From NCBI GenBank assembly GCA_020796225.1, contig CM036756.1, positions 54,590,616-54,654,615 on the forward strand: a DNA stretch of 64,000 nt, in the 5' to 3' direction. The notes below the pieces were generated by a model, which searched no databases, was not told where the DNA came from, and saw only the letters and a list, made by a program, of their open reading frames with translations. Positions 12,007 to 23,200 of this stretch are shown piece by piece. Source of the DNA: Arion vulgaris (taxonomy: Eukaryota; Mollusca; Gastropoda; Stylommatophora; Arionidae). Both the position numbers and the translations under genes were made by a program. Each line of letters opens with the position of its first letter. The first letter of the stretch is position 1.

Positions 12007-12037
12007 GTCGGCGCTTTGGCTAAGATCAAAGTGTAGT
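12007..12037 (+). pseudogene. U2 snRNA 5'-end-like fragment
   Basis: 'tcggcgctttggctaagatc' followed by 'aaagtgtagt' closely resembles the conserved 5' region of U2 snRNA (known core TTTGGCTAAGATCAA then GTGTAGT). The 15-base core is identical; one extra A and a changed 'cggc(c/g)' lie around it. Downstream sequence does not continue as U2, so this is at most a truncated pseudogene or a U2-related segment of a mobile element. It sits immediately after the 57-bp array. Confidence 0.5.
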
Positions 12038-12184
12038 GTCCACTTGATCACGGGCAAAAGGTGGGAGCCTTCAACAAACGCCAAATGGCAAAATTAATCC
12101 CACTCAAACAAACTCCGAGCGTTCTGAGCGTGCCGAATGTATTTTTGCCTGTCTGCTATACATACACTGGTCTTATGTAACTGA

Positions 12185-12680
12185 TAGTTAGGACATCATC
12201 ATCATTAAATAGTTTGTCCTGAGCAGAACTTTGTCATCATCATCATAACAGTCTTACGAAATTTAACTCTCTCTCATAGGACATATGTACCGACTCTGCA
12301 GCCGTCATGGTCAAATCATCAGTTACACACTGAATCCATCTTTTCAGTAGTTCACCTATTCTCCTCTTTGCAGGGATGCATTCTTTCATAATGTTCTTAA
12401 CCAATGTCTCATGTCTCTTTATATGTCTAAAATACTTTAATTTTTCTCATTATTATTTGTAGCAACAGCCAATGTTCTTTGATTTTGAGTTCTTTCTGAA
12501 TAGATAGATTTGTTCTCTTCTCTGCCCATGGCATACAGATGACTCTTCTTTAACACTTATATTCAAAAGCCCATATATTTCTTTCTACTGCTTTGTTAAA
12601 TGTCCATGCTTCGCACCCATACGTTGCCGCTGGAAATATGCATGCTCTTAGTATTATGATCCTTGTTTTTCTTTCTATCT
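12185..12680 (-). mobile_element. LINE-U 3' fragment
   Basis: On the minus strand, a LINE C-terminal region with 'ACIFPAATYGCEAW' (thumb-region motif, about 12600-12650), then a degenerate stretch, ending in (ATG)n-type sequence at 12195-12210. It is colinear with 39318-40165, 49335-49640 and 31165-31375. Multiple frameshifts make it non-functional. Confidence 0.75.
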
Positions 12681-12689
12681 ATTCTCTAA

Positions 12690-13125
12690 TCCTGTTTGTC
12701 TTTCAGAATCGGGTCGAAAAAGGAGACACCTGGAACGAGCCTCTCTATGCGTCTTGTCTTTCTTTCTCTTCTCCATTCCTGAATTGCCTCACAGCTTCAG
12801 TGTAAGAAGAGTTTTCTAGCACGGGCTTTTGTGTGTGTTTCATAAAGTGTCTTTCATCGCCTCTGTTATCTCTGAGGTCCACCTTTTGCGTGGCCTGCCT
12901 TTTGTTTTGTATCCACTGTATCGGAGCAATATTGCTCTCTGTGGCTCACTGTCTGTTGATAATTTTCTTATGTGGCCGAACCATTTAATTTGTTGCTTCT
13001 TGATAAAGTTCAGTACTGATATTTTCTTATCAGTTCCATTACCTATTGTTTTTAGTTGTTTAATTTGTTTTATATGGTCATGTTTGTTCCTCTTATAATT
13101 TCTTTCATTAAACTAACAACTAAAT
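12690..13125 (-). mobile_element. LINE-V 3' fragment
   Basis: Reverse complement encodes 'FIKKQQIKWFGHI' followed by 'KTKGRPRKRWTSEI', the conserved tail of many LINE ORF2 proteins. Further copies are at 26935-27340, 40430-40605, 42150-42430, 61905-62165 (minus) and 43045-43400 (plus). The 70-89 codon open frames on the plus strand here are shadows of this antisense coding sequence. Confidence 0.8.
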
Positions 13126-13329
13126 CTTTCCAAAATTCATTTTGCCTCCGTCTCTCTCCCCAATGGAAAAAATTACGTGTACGTCCATGCGTGTGTAGTG
13201 TGCACCGGTCTATACGGATCTTACGTGAGAGAATGTCATTAGTGCGTTGAAAGTTGTGTATTTTATTTAAGAACTGGATGAAGTATGACACTTAAATAAA
13301 AATGAACAAGTCAATCCATACCATTTAGC

Positions 13330-13910
13330 CACACTAGATTGGGGTTATGGGTACGTCAACTACACGTTTAGCCACACTAGATTGGAGTAAAGTGTGCGCC
13401 AACCACGCTATTAGCAACACTAGATTGGAGTAAAGTGTACGCCAACCAGGCCATTAGCAACACTAGATTGGAGTAAAGTGTACGCCAACCAGGCCATTAG
13501 CGACACTAGATTGGCGTACAGTGTGCGCCATACACGCCATTAGTCACACTAGATTGGAGTAAAGTGTACACCAACTATACCATTAACCACACTAGATTGG
13601 CGAACAGTGTGCGCCAACCATGCCCTTAACCACACTAGATTGGCGAACAGTGTGCGCCAACCACGCCATTAGTCACACTAGATTGGAGTAAAGTGTACGT
13701 CAACTACGCTATTAGTCACACTAGATTGGAGTAAAGTGTACGTCAACTACGCTATTAGTCACACTAGATTGGCGTACAGTGTGCGTCAACCTCGCCATTA
13801 GTCACACTAGATTGGAGTAAAGTGTACGTCAACTACGCTATTAGTCACACTAGATTGGAGTAAAGTGTACGTCAACTACGCTATTGCCCACACTAGATTG
13901 GAGTAATGTG
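13330..13910. repeat. 43-bp minisatellite array
   Basis: About 13 copies of a unit containing 'cacactagattggagtaaag' and 'tgtacgtcaactacgctatt'. Two variant types alternate, 'ggagtaaagtgtac' and 'ggcgwacagtgtgcg'. The first copy is the most divergent. Confidence 0.95.
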
Positions 13911-14639
13911 TAAAGTATAAAAAGTAAAGTAAAAACATACAGCAAACAACATAAACTCAAACACCTTACAGCAGAAAAATTGTGGGCTTTTCCAATCAGT
14001 TTTGTCCAAACCTCAGATACATTAATAGTATAGAAAGAGTTAACTAAAAATGGAACAAATCTGGGACACCAGATAGTGAAACAATTCAATTTGAAGATAA
14101 TATTGAAATTATAGCTATTATATTCGCGTGAACATAATAAACTTTTCAAAAATGGCGAATTCGGGGTGGTGGTTTTTCCGTTTTGCCCGCTATGAATTAA
14201 TGCGTAGTCCTGGCGCCTAATATTGCACCACTGACTGAATTTTGTGTGAAGACTTGCTTCCCTTATCATCAGTTCCCTCAACATTCAGGTGAGCCTTACA
14301 AACTTTCGCGACAAAATGGCCATTTATGACAGACAGGTTTTCACGCATCCTTTCCTCCGCGTATTAAATGTGTAAATGTATGTTGATTAGTGTGTCTGTG
14401 TGGCGGCGTTACACAGTTTCAACTTTCAAACTAATCGATCAATAATTGAAAGCGAGTGATACATTTATGTAGTGTACATATTTTGTCATACAAACCCACT
14501 TGAAAGTTGCATTTAAATGTGTATTTTACGTATAAGGTTATCAGCATTAGGTACCATCTACACGTCGAAGTTTACCTCAAACATCCTCTGTCTCCTGCCT
14601 TTATGTTACACTCTGCTAGGCTAGGCTGTAATTTGTCCA
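13911..14639. other. Unassigned interval with a doubtful 144-codon antisense frame
   Basis: A minus-strand frame of 144 codons (13850-14284) runs into the 43-bp array at its 3' end. It shows no motif that I recognise, so I do not call it a gene. The rest shows nothing. Confidence 0.35.
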
Positions 14640-15059
14640 TAGGTGCCTCTGTGTCGTAGAGGTTAGGTGTTCACCTCTCGTGTAAAATGTACTCAGTTTG
14701 TTCCCTCGTGGAACCGTTGGCATATTTTTCCAGAGATCCCTGATTTCAGTGTAGGTGAGATCGAGTTCCTAGTCCTATTGGAGACGGACGATAACACGTA
14801 TGTCCTGTGTTCAATTTTAGCACGCGTAAAAGGACCATTGGCTGTTCAAAATCGAGATGAGCAAGCTGAAAGGCCGCTGCCTGGCCAAAATTAATTAGAA
14901 AAATTAAACTATAAAATTCCTACAAAATATCTGCACCATCTTCAAAATTACACATGGGTCCCTCGATGTGCTACGGAGTTCGTGCACTGAGATTTTCCTG
15001 TGTAAGAAAAAGATTGGAGCCCACATGGTTACTCACCAAAGTGCAATGATGTTGGTCCT

Positions 15060-15097
<38 letters not shown>

Positions 15098-15100
15098 TTG
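14640..15100 (+). mobile_element. SINE-F with (AATC)n tail
   Basis: A tRNA-like start ('tgtcgtagaggttagg' as A-box region near 14650), the body 'gtaggtgagatcgagttcct', 'tgctacggagttcgtgcact' and 'caaagtgcaatgatgttggt', and a tail of about eleven AATC units (15060-15100). Colinear with 48800-49225; 5' parts also occur at 1-52, 29385-29560 and 55150-55320. Confidence 0.82.
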
Positions 15101-15250
15101 TCCATTTCTTGATATTGTCCTTCCATTTGTGTTTCGGTCTTCCTTTTGCTTGTCTGACTTCAATTTCCCACCATAATAAGATTTCTATCAATGTGTCATG
15201 TCTCCTTATGTGTCCGAAATATTTTATTTGTTTAATTTGTATTTCCTGTA
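15101..15250 (-). mobile_element. LINE C-terminal fragment
   Basis: Minus strand encodes 'IQIKQIKYFGHIRRH', then 'QAKGRPKHKWKDNIKKW', the usual tail of a LINE ORF2. Only about 50 residues remain. It abuts the SINE-F tail on one side and LINE-J on the other. Confidence 0.72.
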
Positions 15251-15257
15251 GTGTGGA

Positions 15258-15936
15258 TACCATCCACACTGCAACATAAGGGGAAACGAAGAGGTAGACA
15301 TGCTAGCAAAGCAGGAAGGCGACTAGACCACCCTCACAAGACGTCCATTGCAAGACCACTCTCAACACAGAGCCAAAGATGGGTACTATGGTCTGTCCCG
15401 TAGCAAACAAGATATCATATTCCGCCTCCGTACCGACCATAACGTGATGGCGTCTGAGGCTTAGGGGATAGTGACTCGGTCTATTAACCCCGACGTTCTG
15501 AGTTCGAATCACGCTGCAAACAGTTTGGTTGCAAATTGTTTCGCGTGAAGTTTTACAAAAGGACGATGGCACCAAATGTTCAGAAAGCAATGGTAAACTA
15601 CTGAACGTAATAATGCCTAGAAAATCACAAACAGCGTTAAAAAGCTGGGGTTGATTTACAAAGTCATGTAAAGGATATGTAATTAACATAACAACCGGCC
15701 ATAACAGACTCCGATACCACCTGTATAACAAATTTAAAATTGGCACAGCTAGCCTGTGCCACTGCGAGCAGGCGGACATGACGGCAGAGCCCGTACTGCA
15801 AGACTGTCCACTTCTAGCAGGCCTGAGAAACGAAACCTGGCCAGAAAATATCTTACTAAATGAGAAGCTATACGGAGGGACGGAATCCCTAATAACATCA
15901 GCAGAATTCATGTTGAAATCTGGTACATCAGTCTAA
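15258..15936 (+). pseudogene. LINE-J ORF2 C-terminus (RNase H end plus zinc-finger region), split by a SINE
   Basis: Reading around the inserted SINE, the protein has 'HCNIRGNEEVDMLAKQ' (end of an RNase H domain), 'QDIIFRLRTDHN', then after the SINE 'GHNRLRYHLYNKFKIG', 'CHCEQADMTAEPVLQDC' and 'WPENILLNEKLYGG', ending at a stop at 15934. This is the C-terminal region of a jockey-group-like LINE with a His/Cys zinc-binding motif. The upstream reverse transcriptase is missing. One in-frame stop near 15325 shows decay. Confidence 0.85.
15444..15694 (+). mobile_element. SINE-B inserted in LINE-J, with target duplication
   Basis: tRNA-like head with 'gcttaggggatagtg' (A box) and 'gagttcgaatcac' (B box) at about 15450-15528, then the body with 'ttcagaaagcaatggtaaac' and the end 'atgtaaaggatatg'. 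It is flanked by an 11-base target-site duplication, 'ccgaccataac' (15433-15443) and 'ccggccataac' (15695-15705), which repeats the codons for the Asp/Gly-His-Asn of LINE-J. Confidence 0.88.
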
Positions 15937-16186
15937 GCGCTGATTGCGAGAGATTTCGGTTTGAATTCTTTCTTTATTAGTTTTTTTAAAACTTCTTTAG
16001 TTGTCTTTTTCTTTCTATGAAATATGACTTATTCTTCTGTGTATCCCCATTTTAAATGTGTAAATTATGTCTTCTAAATGCTTGTACAATGTCCATATTT
16101 CTGAACTATACAAAAATAGACAAGCTAATACAGCACTTGTTATTCGTCAACTTTAGCTTATTTTATATCTGTTTAGATGTCATAAG

Positions 16187-16510
16187 AATATCGATACAAG
16201 GAAAGACTGCAGTAAAACTATGCACCAAAGGTGGAAAATTATGTAAGATAGTTTTATAAAGAGCAAAAAGACACATCGACGTTTCGATAAAAATGCCTTT
16301 ATCAAACACTATATTATACTCTAAACATCAATAAATACAAAGTCTTAAGGCATACATTTATGATAAATCAAAGATGAAATACCTGATTACCTGTAAAAAT
16401 ACAAGTGTAATGTAGGCAAAATACAGAAACACTACGTAGGTAGTTTTACACAGCACACAACCAAGACACATCGGCGTTTCGACCATAACGACTTTATCAA
16501 GCAAAGGATG
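16187..16510 (-). mobile_element. Possible Penelope-like fragment, Rep-P
   Basis: Two antisense copies of a GAAACGTCG-type motif are seen: 'cgacgtttcgataaaaatg' near 16276 and 'cggcgtttcgaccataacg' near 16472, each followed by 'cctttatcaa' or 'actttatcaa'. The segment 'atcgatacaaggaaagac' is shared with 48593. Such motifs are, from memory, typical of Penelope-like elements, but no coding domain is visible. Confidence 0.4.
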
Positions 16511-16924
16511 CAAGAGCAACACAGGATAGGACACGAGGATCTTAAATGAAACAAAGCGTAGACACAGTGAAAACAACGAGTGAATTTCTAACTTTGTAGA
16601 AGACTGTACAGAAGTTATGCACTGATAAAATGAGCAATGGCGGCTTAAATGAGGATATTTTTTAATGTGACACCAGACGGCATAGAACTAATTACCAAAA
16701 GGTAACATAACATCCGAATGTAATTTAAGGGAGAAGACCCTGGTCTAAATAATCAATAATGTTAAATTAAAAACGAAAAAAAAAAACTTACCTTCATTTG
16801 GAAAATGGTTGTATGTTCTGTTAAATATTTTTGCATACTCACTGATGAGATTGAAAAGAGAAAGAAATTCAATTAGTCAAGTAAAAAAGAAAGAAGTCAA
16901 GTCAAGTAAAAAGCACTTCTATTC
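16511..16924. other. No recognisable feature
   Basis: AT-rich interval with a poly-A run near 16775 and no identifiable element. Confidence 0.35.
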
Positions 16925-17600
16925 AAATAGTAGCATGTCCCTTGCGGAACGTCGCATTCATCACAACCCGCCTGAAAAGCTCTCTGTCTCTTGCAAGTTT
17001 TCCTGTCTCTTCTAGCGTCATGTTCAAGGTTTCTTTGATGTCCTGCTGCCACTTTCATCTTGGTCGTCCCCTGCCTCGTATTCCATGATCCATGCATTCA
17101 TTACCTTTCTCTCCAAACCGCTGTGGCAGCGTGTTCCTAGCGCGTTGGATGACGGGTGACAAGCCACCCGTGAGTGCGGTTCAATTCCGTGGGCTGACAG
17201 AAAAGCCACAGGTTCTCCAGATTTACGGTGTTCGTGGCACCGAACCGAAGGGTTACGATGTCCATGGCACCGAGCCGAAGAGATGAAAGCTCTAGTGTTT
17301 CTGGATCGGAAAAAAAATAAAATTTATGAGGCAATGCTCCTAGATATGCAGGTCTTGTAGGATGTCTTTGTTTCTTGTCTTCTCTGTCCAGGGTGTTCTA
17401 AGGACTTTTCTGTAACACCTTGTTTCAAAAGCTTCAATTTTGTTTTTAATGTTTGTGTTATGTTCCACGATTCACATCCATATGTTGCTTCAGGGAATAT
17501 GCATGTTCTTAGAAGTCTTACTTTTGTTACTTTGCTTGTGTCGTGCCATAGTTTCTTCATGCTGACCACCCTCTGGAACTTATAGTACATACATTTAATG
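16925..17600 (-). mobile_element. LINE-T 3' fragment, interrupted by SINE-E
   Basis: Minus strand: 'LRTCIFPEATYGCESW' (about 17455-17520) and a C-terminal tail 'RQGTTKMKVAAGH', colinear with 4045-4460. Between these a SINE-E interrupts the element. Frameshifts and stops are frequent. The 88-codon antisense frame at 17324-17590 is part of this relic. Confidence 0.8.
17120..17318 (+). mobile_element. SINE-E in LINE-T
   Basis: tRNA-like head with 'tggcagcgtgttcctagcgc' (A-box region) and B box 'ggttcaattcc' (about 17177), then 'cacaggttctccagatttac', 'gtggcaccgaaccgaaggg' and an A-rich end. Its sister copy is at 39857-40073 in opposite orientation. No clear target duplication remains; about 70 bases of LINE-T seem to be lost at the junction. 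Confidence 0.8.
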
Positions 17601-18117
17601 TGTAAAAAACGAATGAATACTCTTGAAACATGTTTAAATAGAGAGATGACACTACATAGTATATATTTAGTTACATTGGCCTATATACGTTACCAGTTAA
17701 GAGTCGGGTTAAATATCTCTATAAATAACTAAAAATAGTTAAACACTACTTAAGAATTCATTTTCTGGTGGCACCTGGCAATGTATACATTGTTGAATTG
17801 AATAATAGGGTAGGGCAGATAATATCCACGAAAAAAACAATTTATTTGTACACTCTACAGCCACACGACAATTGTTATAAATAATTCATTAAAGTTCACA
17901 CCTAGTTAAATCTACATACGGTAAATGTACACAAGAACAATATCCCTGAGGAATTGTCTCTTATTGTCACTTTTCGAATTCCTGTCTATGTATAGCAAAC
18001 CAATAATCTTTTATAATATTTGTCTAAATATGGTCTATCGTTTGTTTTATGCACATAACGACATACAGATTTACATTGTAGGTTGCGCTTGTATGTGTGT
18101 GTGTCTCTCTCTTTGTG
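17601..18117. other. No recognisable feature
   Basis: AT-rich interval; no coding motif, tandem repeat or terminal repeat noticed. Confidence 0.4.
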
Positions 18118-18548
18118 TTTAGTTTAGTTTAGTCGTCGGATCACCATCATTTTCACGTCGAACAAATTAGTCCATAAGTGCTCCGATCTCTCCCTCAGTA
18201 TGTCCATCAGCGTGCGATGACTAACGACACCGGTTCTTTGTTGGTTTACAATTCTTCTTTGTCTGCCAGCATAGCGTTCTTGTCGAGCTACACCACACTT
18301 GACTTTGAGTTCTTGCAGTCTGGTTAGTGTTGTGGATTCGCCGCTATTACGTGAATCATGTACACGCCCTCTCTCCCTTAATGAATTTATAATATCAGCC
18401 TGGTCCATTGCTCGCCCGCTTTGGACAGCAGCCATACCTGCAAGCTTATCCGCACGTTCATTCCCCTTACACCTGCATGCCCTGGCACAAAAATAAAACT
18501 GATCTTTGTCAGCTTAGACCTCCCCAGCGACTCTATCCAATGCCTCCG
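18118..18548 (-). mobile_element. LINE-R 3' fragment (RNase H end and tail)
   Basis: Minus strand begins in the RNase H domain ('TKIKLIFVSL' shadow on the other strand; compare 52370-52400) and continues as 'MAAVQSGRAMDQADIINSL', 'LQELKVKCGVARQERY' and 'RRIVNQQRTGVVSHRTL'. It ends with the 3' untranslated '(AGTTT)n' repeat at 18118-18134. Almost identical to 52440-52748, so the two insertions are recent relative to other relics. Confidence 0.85.
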
Positions 18549-18596
18549 AGTCTCTGTGTGTGCGTGTGCGTACGTGCGTATATATATAATACGATT

Positions 18597-19125
18597 CGTC
18601 GAAGCAACATCCTTTTCAAAAATCTAAATGAACTCCAACAAATGTCATTTATATTGTTTTAGAACTATATTGCGAATTTTGTCTTCCAATCTTGCATCCA
18701 TTCTAATATCTGAAAGGGAGAGTTGGAAAATAACTAAAGATGTAAAAAGTAAGTTGAATGCATTTGAAAATAGAGGTCTGCAAAAAACAACAAACATAAA
18801 ATGGGACAAAGTTAAGTTAAGAAATCCGAGAAATGTCTGGTCATCTAATAATAACAATGGAGAACACAGAAGATGTTGATATGTTGTGCATACCGTGAGA
18901 AAAAAGGATCAAACAATCACAAAACAGTCATTGAAGTTTGAAGTAAATAGTTCAAGTAAGAAAAGACGACATAGGAAAACTATGAAACAAACTTTAATGA
19001 GAGATGCGAGAAATTTCCGACTCTTCCGTAGAAGAGATTGCATGAGTTGCCCAGGATAGAGCGGTGTGGGACAATTAGTTGCAGGTCTTATGTAACATAT
19101 AACGGTATAAGCGGAACATATTATA
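18597..19125 (+). mobile_element. LINE-X 3' fragment
   Basis: Contains 'SERESWKITKDVKSKLNAFE' (thumb region, compare 62490-62545), then 'ARNFRLF' and 'VAQDRAVW'-like remnants and the 3' end 'taacatataacggtataagc'. It is colinear with 62380-62930 but with large deletions. Frames are broken. Confidence 0.8.
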
Positions 19126-19787
19126 TGTATTGTTTACTGGGCCTATTTCATAGTGCTTTAGGAAGACCCAACAGAACTCAGTCTTTCCCAGCAGATATCG
19201 AAGGGTATACATGCTGTTGGTTCCCGTCGCTAGTTAGTTAAACACACTCCTTATTCTGTCACTAAATTATTCAGCTTAGCTTGTGCAATGTATGATTCAA
19301 AACATCTTAAAAATGTTGTATTGTTTCGACATCAATTTCAATGTCATCATCCAGCAGACGGTATCACAGAGCAGAGAGATGTCCTTCATATCCAACTTAC
19401 CTTCCCTACGATCGGTGTTGTTGATGCAAGGCTATCTGCTCTACCATTGCCGTGAACACCAGAATTATCCAGAATATAAGCCCCACATAAGACTTTAGAA
19501 GAGATGGGCCTTCTAAGAGTTTGGAAGACGTGACAGACGACATACACTCATTCTACAAAACCTACCGCTTGAACCTACCGGCGCATCGACTAAGAGTTGG
19601 ACTAAATATAATCTAAGAAAGAAAGCCATAGGGTGGAAACAATAACGGCCTCCACCTCTATCCGCATACTGGTAGTAAATGTCTTTTATGCTCAATTTAG
19701 CTTTGCAGCAACTCTACTATGCGCTCTAGCTAGGCAATCCCAACATTATCACTTACCCCGATGTACATACACATCCGTATATACATT
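19126..19787. other. No recognisable feature
   Basis: Slightly less AT-rich unique-looking sequence. Several frames of 60-75 codons overlap but none shows a motif. Confidence 0.35.
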
Positions 19788-19795
19788 ATATATAC

Positions 19796-19953
19796 CAGTG
19801 GCGGCTCGTCATTAAGGGCCAGTGGGGCAGAGCCCCACCAAAAATAATGTGTAACGTGTATAAATTAAAAATAACCTAACCCAATACCATGATTTAAAAA
19901 AAAAAAAAAATATCTCTGGCCCCACCAACAAAACTTAGCACGAGCCGCCACTG
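19796..19953. mobile_element. hAT-type MITE with perfect target duplication
   Basis: 158 bp non-autonomous element. Terminal inverted repeats begin 'cagtggcggctcgt' at the left and end 'acgagccgccactg' at the right (14 bases perfect, with 'gccccacc' inverted further in). It is flanked by the perfect 8-bp target duplication 'atatatac' (19788-19795 and 19954-19961). 8-bp duplications and CAGTGG-type ends are hallmarks of hAT elements. The interior is A-rich and noncoding. Confidence 0.92.
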
Positions 19954-20284
19954 ATATATACCCTTCTTTCTCTCTGCTCTTCGTGAAGCGTAGTGTCTCA
20001 ACATTTGTCCCCACCTTTTTTCGGTATCTATCCATTTTATTTTTTATTTTACAGAAGAATCCGGCATCTTCAGTCCCTCAAGACGACTGTTTTTCCAGGT
20101 CTGTTTATAATGTCTGGTTTCCACTTAAGCAGGACCCACTCAAGTACTTATCTAGTTATAATCGAATGTCAGGATATAACAGACTGGGGCCTCGATAAAC
20201 ATAGGCCGGTGGCTAGGTAAAAATTCTAGGAAATAAGACCACAACTGTCACGTGATCCTCACATCCTCCCAGTGTTGTTGTATA

Positions 20285-23200
20285 TAGACTAATTCATTTT
20301 AAAAACAACACATGCTAAATCAAGGTTATATTATGTTACAAGTTAAGTTTAAAGTTAAGAAATATCAGTATTATTAACATGCTAAATCAAGGTTATATTA
20401 TGTTACAAATTCAGTTTAAAGTTAAGAAATATCAGTATTATTAACATGCTAAATCAAGGTTATATTATGTGACAAATTAAGTTTAAAGTTAAGAAATATC
20501 AGTATTATTAACATACTAAATCAAGGTTATATTATGTGACAAATTAAGTTTAAAGTTAAGAAATATCAGTATTATTAACATGCTAAATCAAGGTTATATT
20601 ATGTGACAAATTAAGTTTAAAGTTAAGAAATATCAGTATTATTAACATGCTAAATTAAGGTTATATTATGTGACAAATTAAGTTTAAAGTTAAGGAATAT
20701 CAGTATTATTAACATGTTAAATCAAGGTTATATTATGTGACAAATTAAGTTTAAAGTTAAGGAATATCAGTATTATTAACATGCTAAATCAAGGTTATAT
20801 TATGTGACAAATTAAGTTTAAAGTTAAGGAATATCAGTATTATTAACATACTAAATCAAGGTTATATTATGTGACAAATTAAGTTTAAAGTTAAGAAATA
20901 TCAGTATTATTAACATGCTAAATCAAGGTTATATTATGTGACAAATTAAGTTTAAAGTTAAGGAATATCAGTATTATTAACATGCTAAATTAAGGTTATA
21001 TTATGTGACAAATTAAGTTTAAAGTTAAGAATATCAGTATTATTAACATGCTAAATCAAGGTTATATTATGTGACAAATTAAGTTTAAAGTTAAGGAATA
21101 TCAGTATTATTAACATACTAAATCAAGGTTATACTATGTTACAAGTTAAGTTTAAAGTTAAGGAATATCAGTATTATTAACATGTTAAATTAAGGTTATA
21201 TTATGTGACAAATTAAGTTTAAAGTTAAGGAATATCAGTATTATTAACATACTAAATTAAGGTTATATTATGTGACAAATTAAGTTTAAAGTTAAGGAAT
21301 ATCAGTATTATTAACATGTTAAATTAAGGTTATATTATGTGACAAATTAAGTTTAAAGTTAAGGAATATCAGTATTATTAACATGCTAAATTAAGGTTAT
21401 ATTATGTGACAAATTAAGTTTAAAGTTAAGGAATATCAGTATTATTAACATGTTAAATTAAGGTTATATTATGTGACAAATTAAGTTTAAAGTTAAGAAA
21501 TATCAGTATTATTAACATGCTAAATTAAGGTTATATTATGTTACAAATTAAGTTTAAAGTTAAGAAATATCAGTATTATTAACACGTTAAATCAAGGTTA
21601 TATTATGTGACAAATTAAGTTTAAAGTTAAGAATATCAGTATTATTAACATGCTAAATCAAGGTTATATTATGTGACAAATTAAGTTTAAAGTTAAGGAA
21701 TATCAGTATTATTAACATGCTAAATTAAGGTTATATTATGTGACAAATTAAGTTTAAAGTTAAGGAATATCAGTATTATTAACATGCTAAATTAAGGTTA
21801 TATTATGTGACAAATTAAGTTTAAAGTTAAGAAATATCAGTATTATTAACATGTTAAATTAAGGTTATATTATGTGACAAATTAAGTTTAAAGTTAAGAA
21901 ATATCAGTATTATTAACATGTTAAATTAAGGTTATATTATGTTACAAATTAAGTTTAAAGTTAAGAAATATCAGTATTATTAACATGCTAAATCAAGGTT
22001 ATATTATGTGACAAATTAAGTTTAAAGTTAAGGAATATCAGTATTATTAACATGCTAAATCAAGGTTATATTATGTGACAAATTAAGTTTAAAGTTAAGA
22101 AATATCAGTATTATTAACATACTAAATCAAGGTTATATTATGTGACAAATTAAGTTTAAAGTTAAGGAATATCAGTATTATTAACATGCTAAATCAAGGT
22201 TATATTATGTGACAAATTAAGTTTAAAGTTAAGAAATATCAGTATTATTAACATGCTAAATCAAGGTTATATTATGTTATAAATTAAGTTTAAAGTTAAG
22301 AAATATCAGTATTATTAACATGCTAAATCAAGGTTATATTATGTTACAAATTAAGTTTAAAGTTAAGAAATATCAGTATTATTAACATGCTAAATCAAGG
22401 TTATATTATGTGACAAATTCAGTTTAAAGTTAAGGAATATCAGTATTATTAACATGCTAAATCAAGGTTATATTATGTGACAAATTCAGTTTAAAGTTAA
22501 GAAATATCAGTATTATTAACATGCTAAATTAAGGTTATATTATGTGACAAATTAAGTTTAAAGTTATGGAATATCAGTATTATTAACATGCTAAATTAAG
22601 GTTATATTATGTGACAAATTAAGTTTAAAGTTAAGGAATATCTGTATTATTAACATGTTAAATTAAGGTTATATTATGTGACAAATTAAGTTTAAAGTTA
22701 AGAAATATCAGTATTATTAACATGTTAAATTAAGGTTATATTATGTGACAAATTAAGTTTAAAGTTAAGAAATATCAGTATTATTAACATGCTAAATCAA
22801 GGTTATATTATGTGACAAATTCAGTTTAAAGTTAAGAAATATCAGTATTATTAACATGATAAATCAAGGTTATATTATGTGACAAATTAAGTTTAAAGTT
22901 AAGGAATATCAGTATTATTAACATGCTAAATCAAGGTTATATTATGTGACAAATTAAGTTTAAAGTTAAGAAATATCAGTATTATTAACATGCTAAATCA
23001 AGGTTATATTATGTGACAAATTCAGTTTAAAGTTAAGGAATATCAGTATTATTAACATGCTAAATCAAGGTTATATTATGTGACAAATTCAGTTTAAAGT
23101 TAAGAAATATCAGTATTATTAACATGCTAAATTAAGGTTATATTATGTGACAAATTAAGTTTAAAGTTATGGAATATCAGTATTATTAACATGCTAAATT

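Noticed and set aside
10994..12097. 367-codon frame as a gene
   Set aside because: Translation of the 57-bp array only, with a short unrelated end.
13850..14284. 144-codon antisense frame as a gene
   Set aside because: Its end is 43-bp array sequence and no motif is recognisable.
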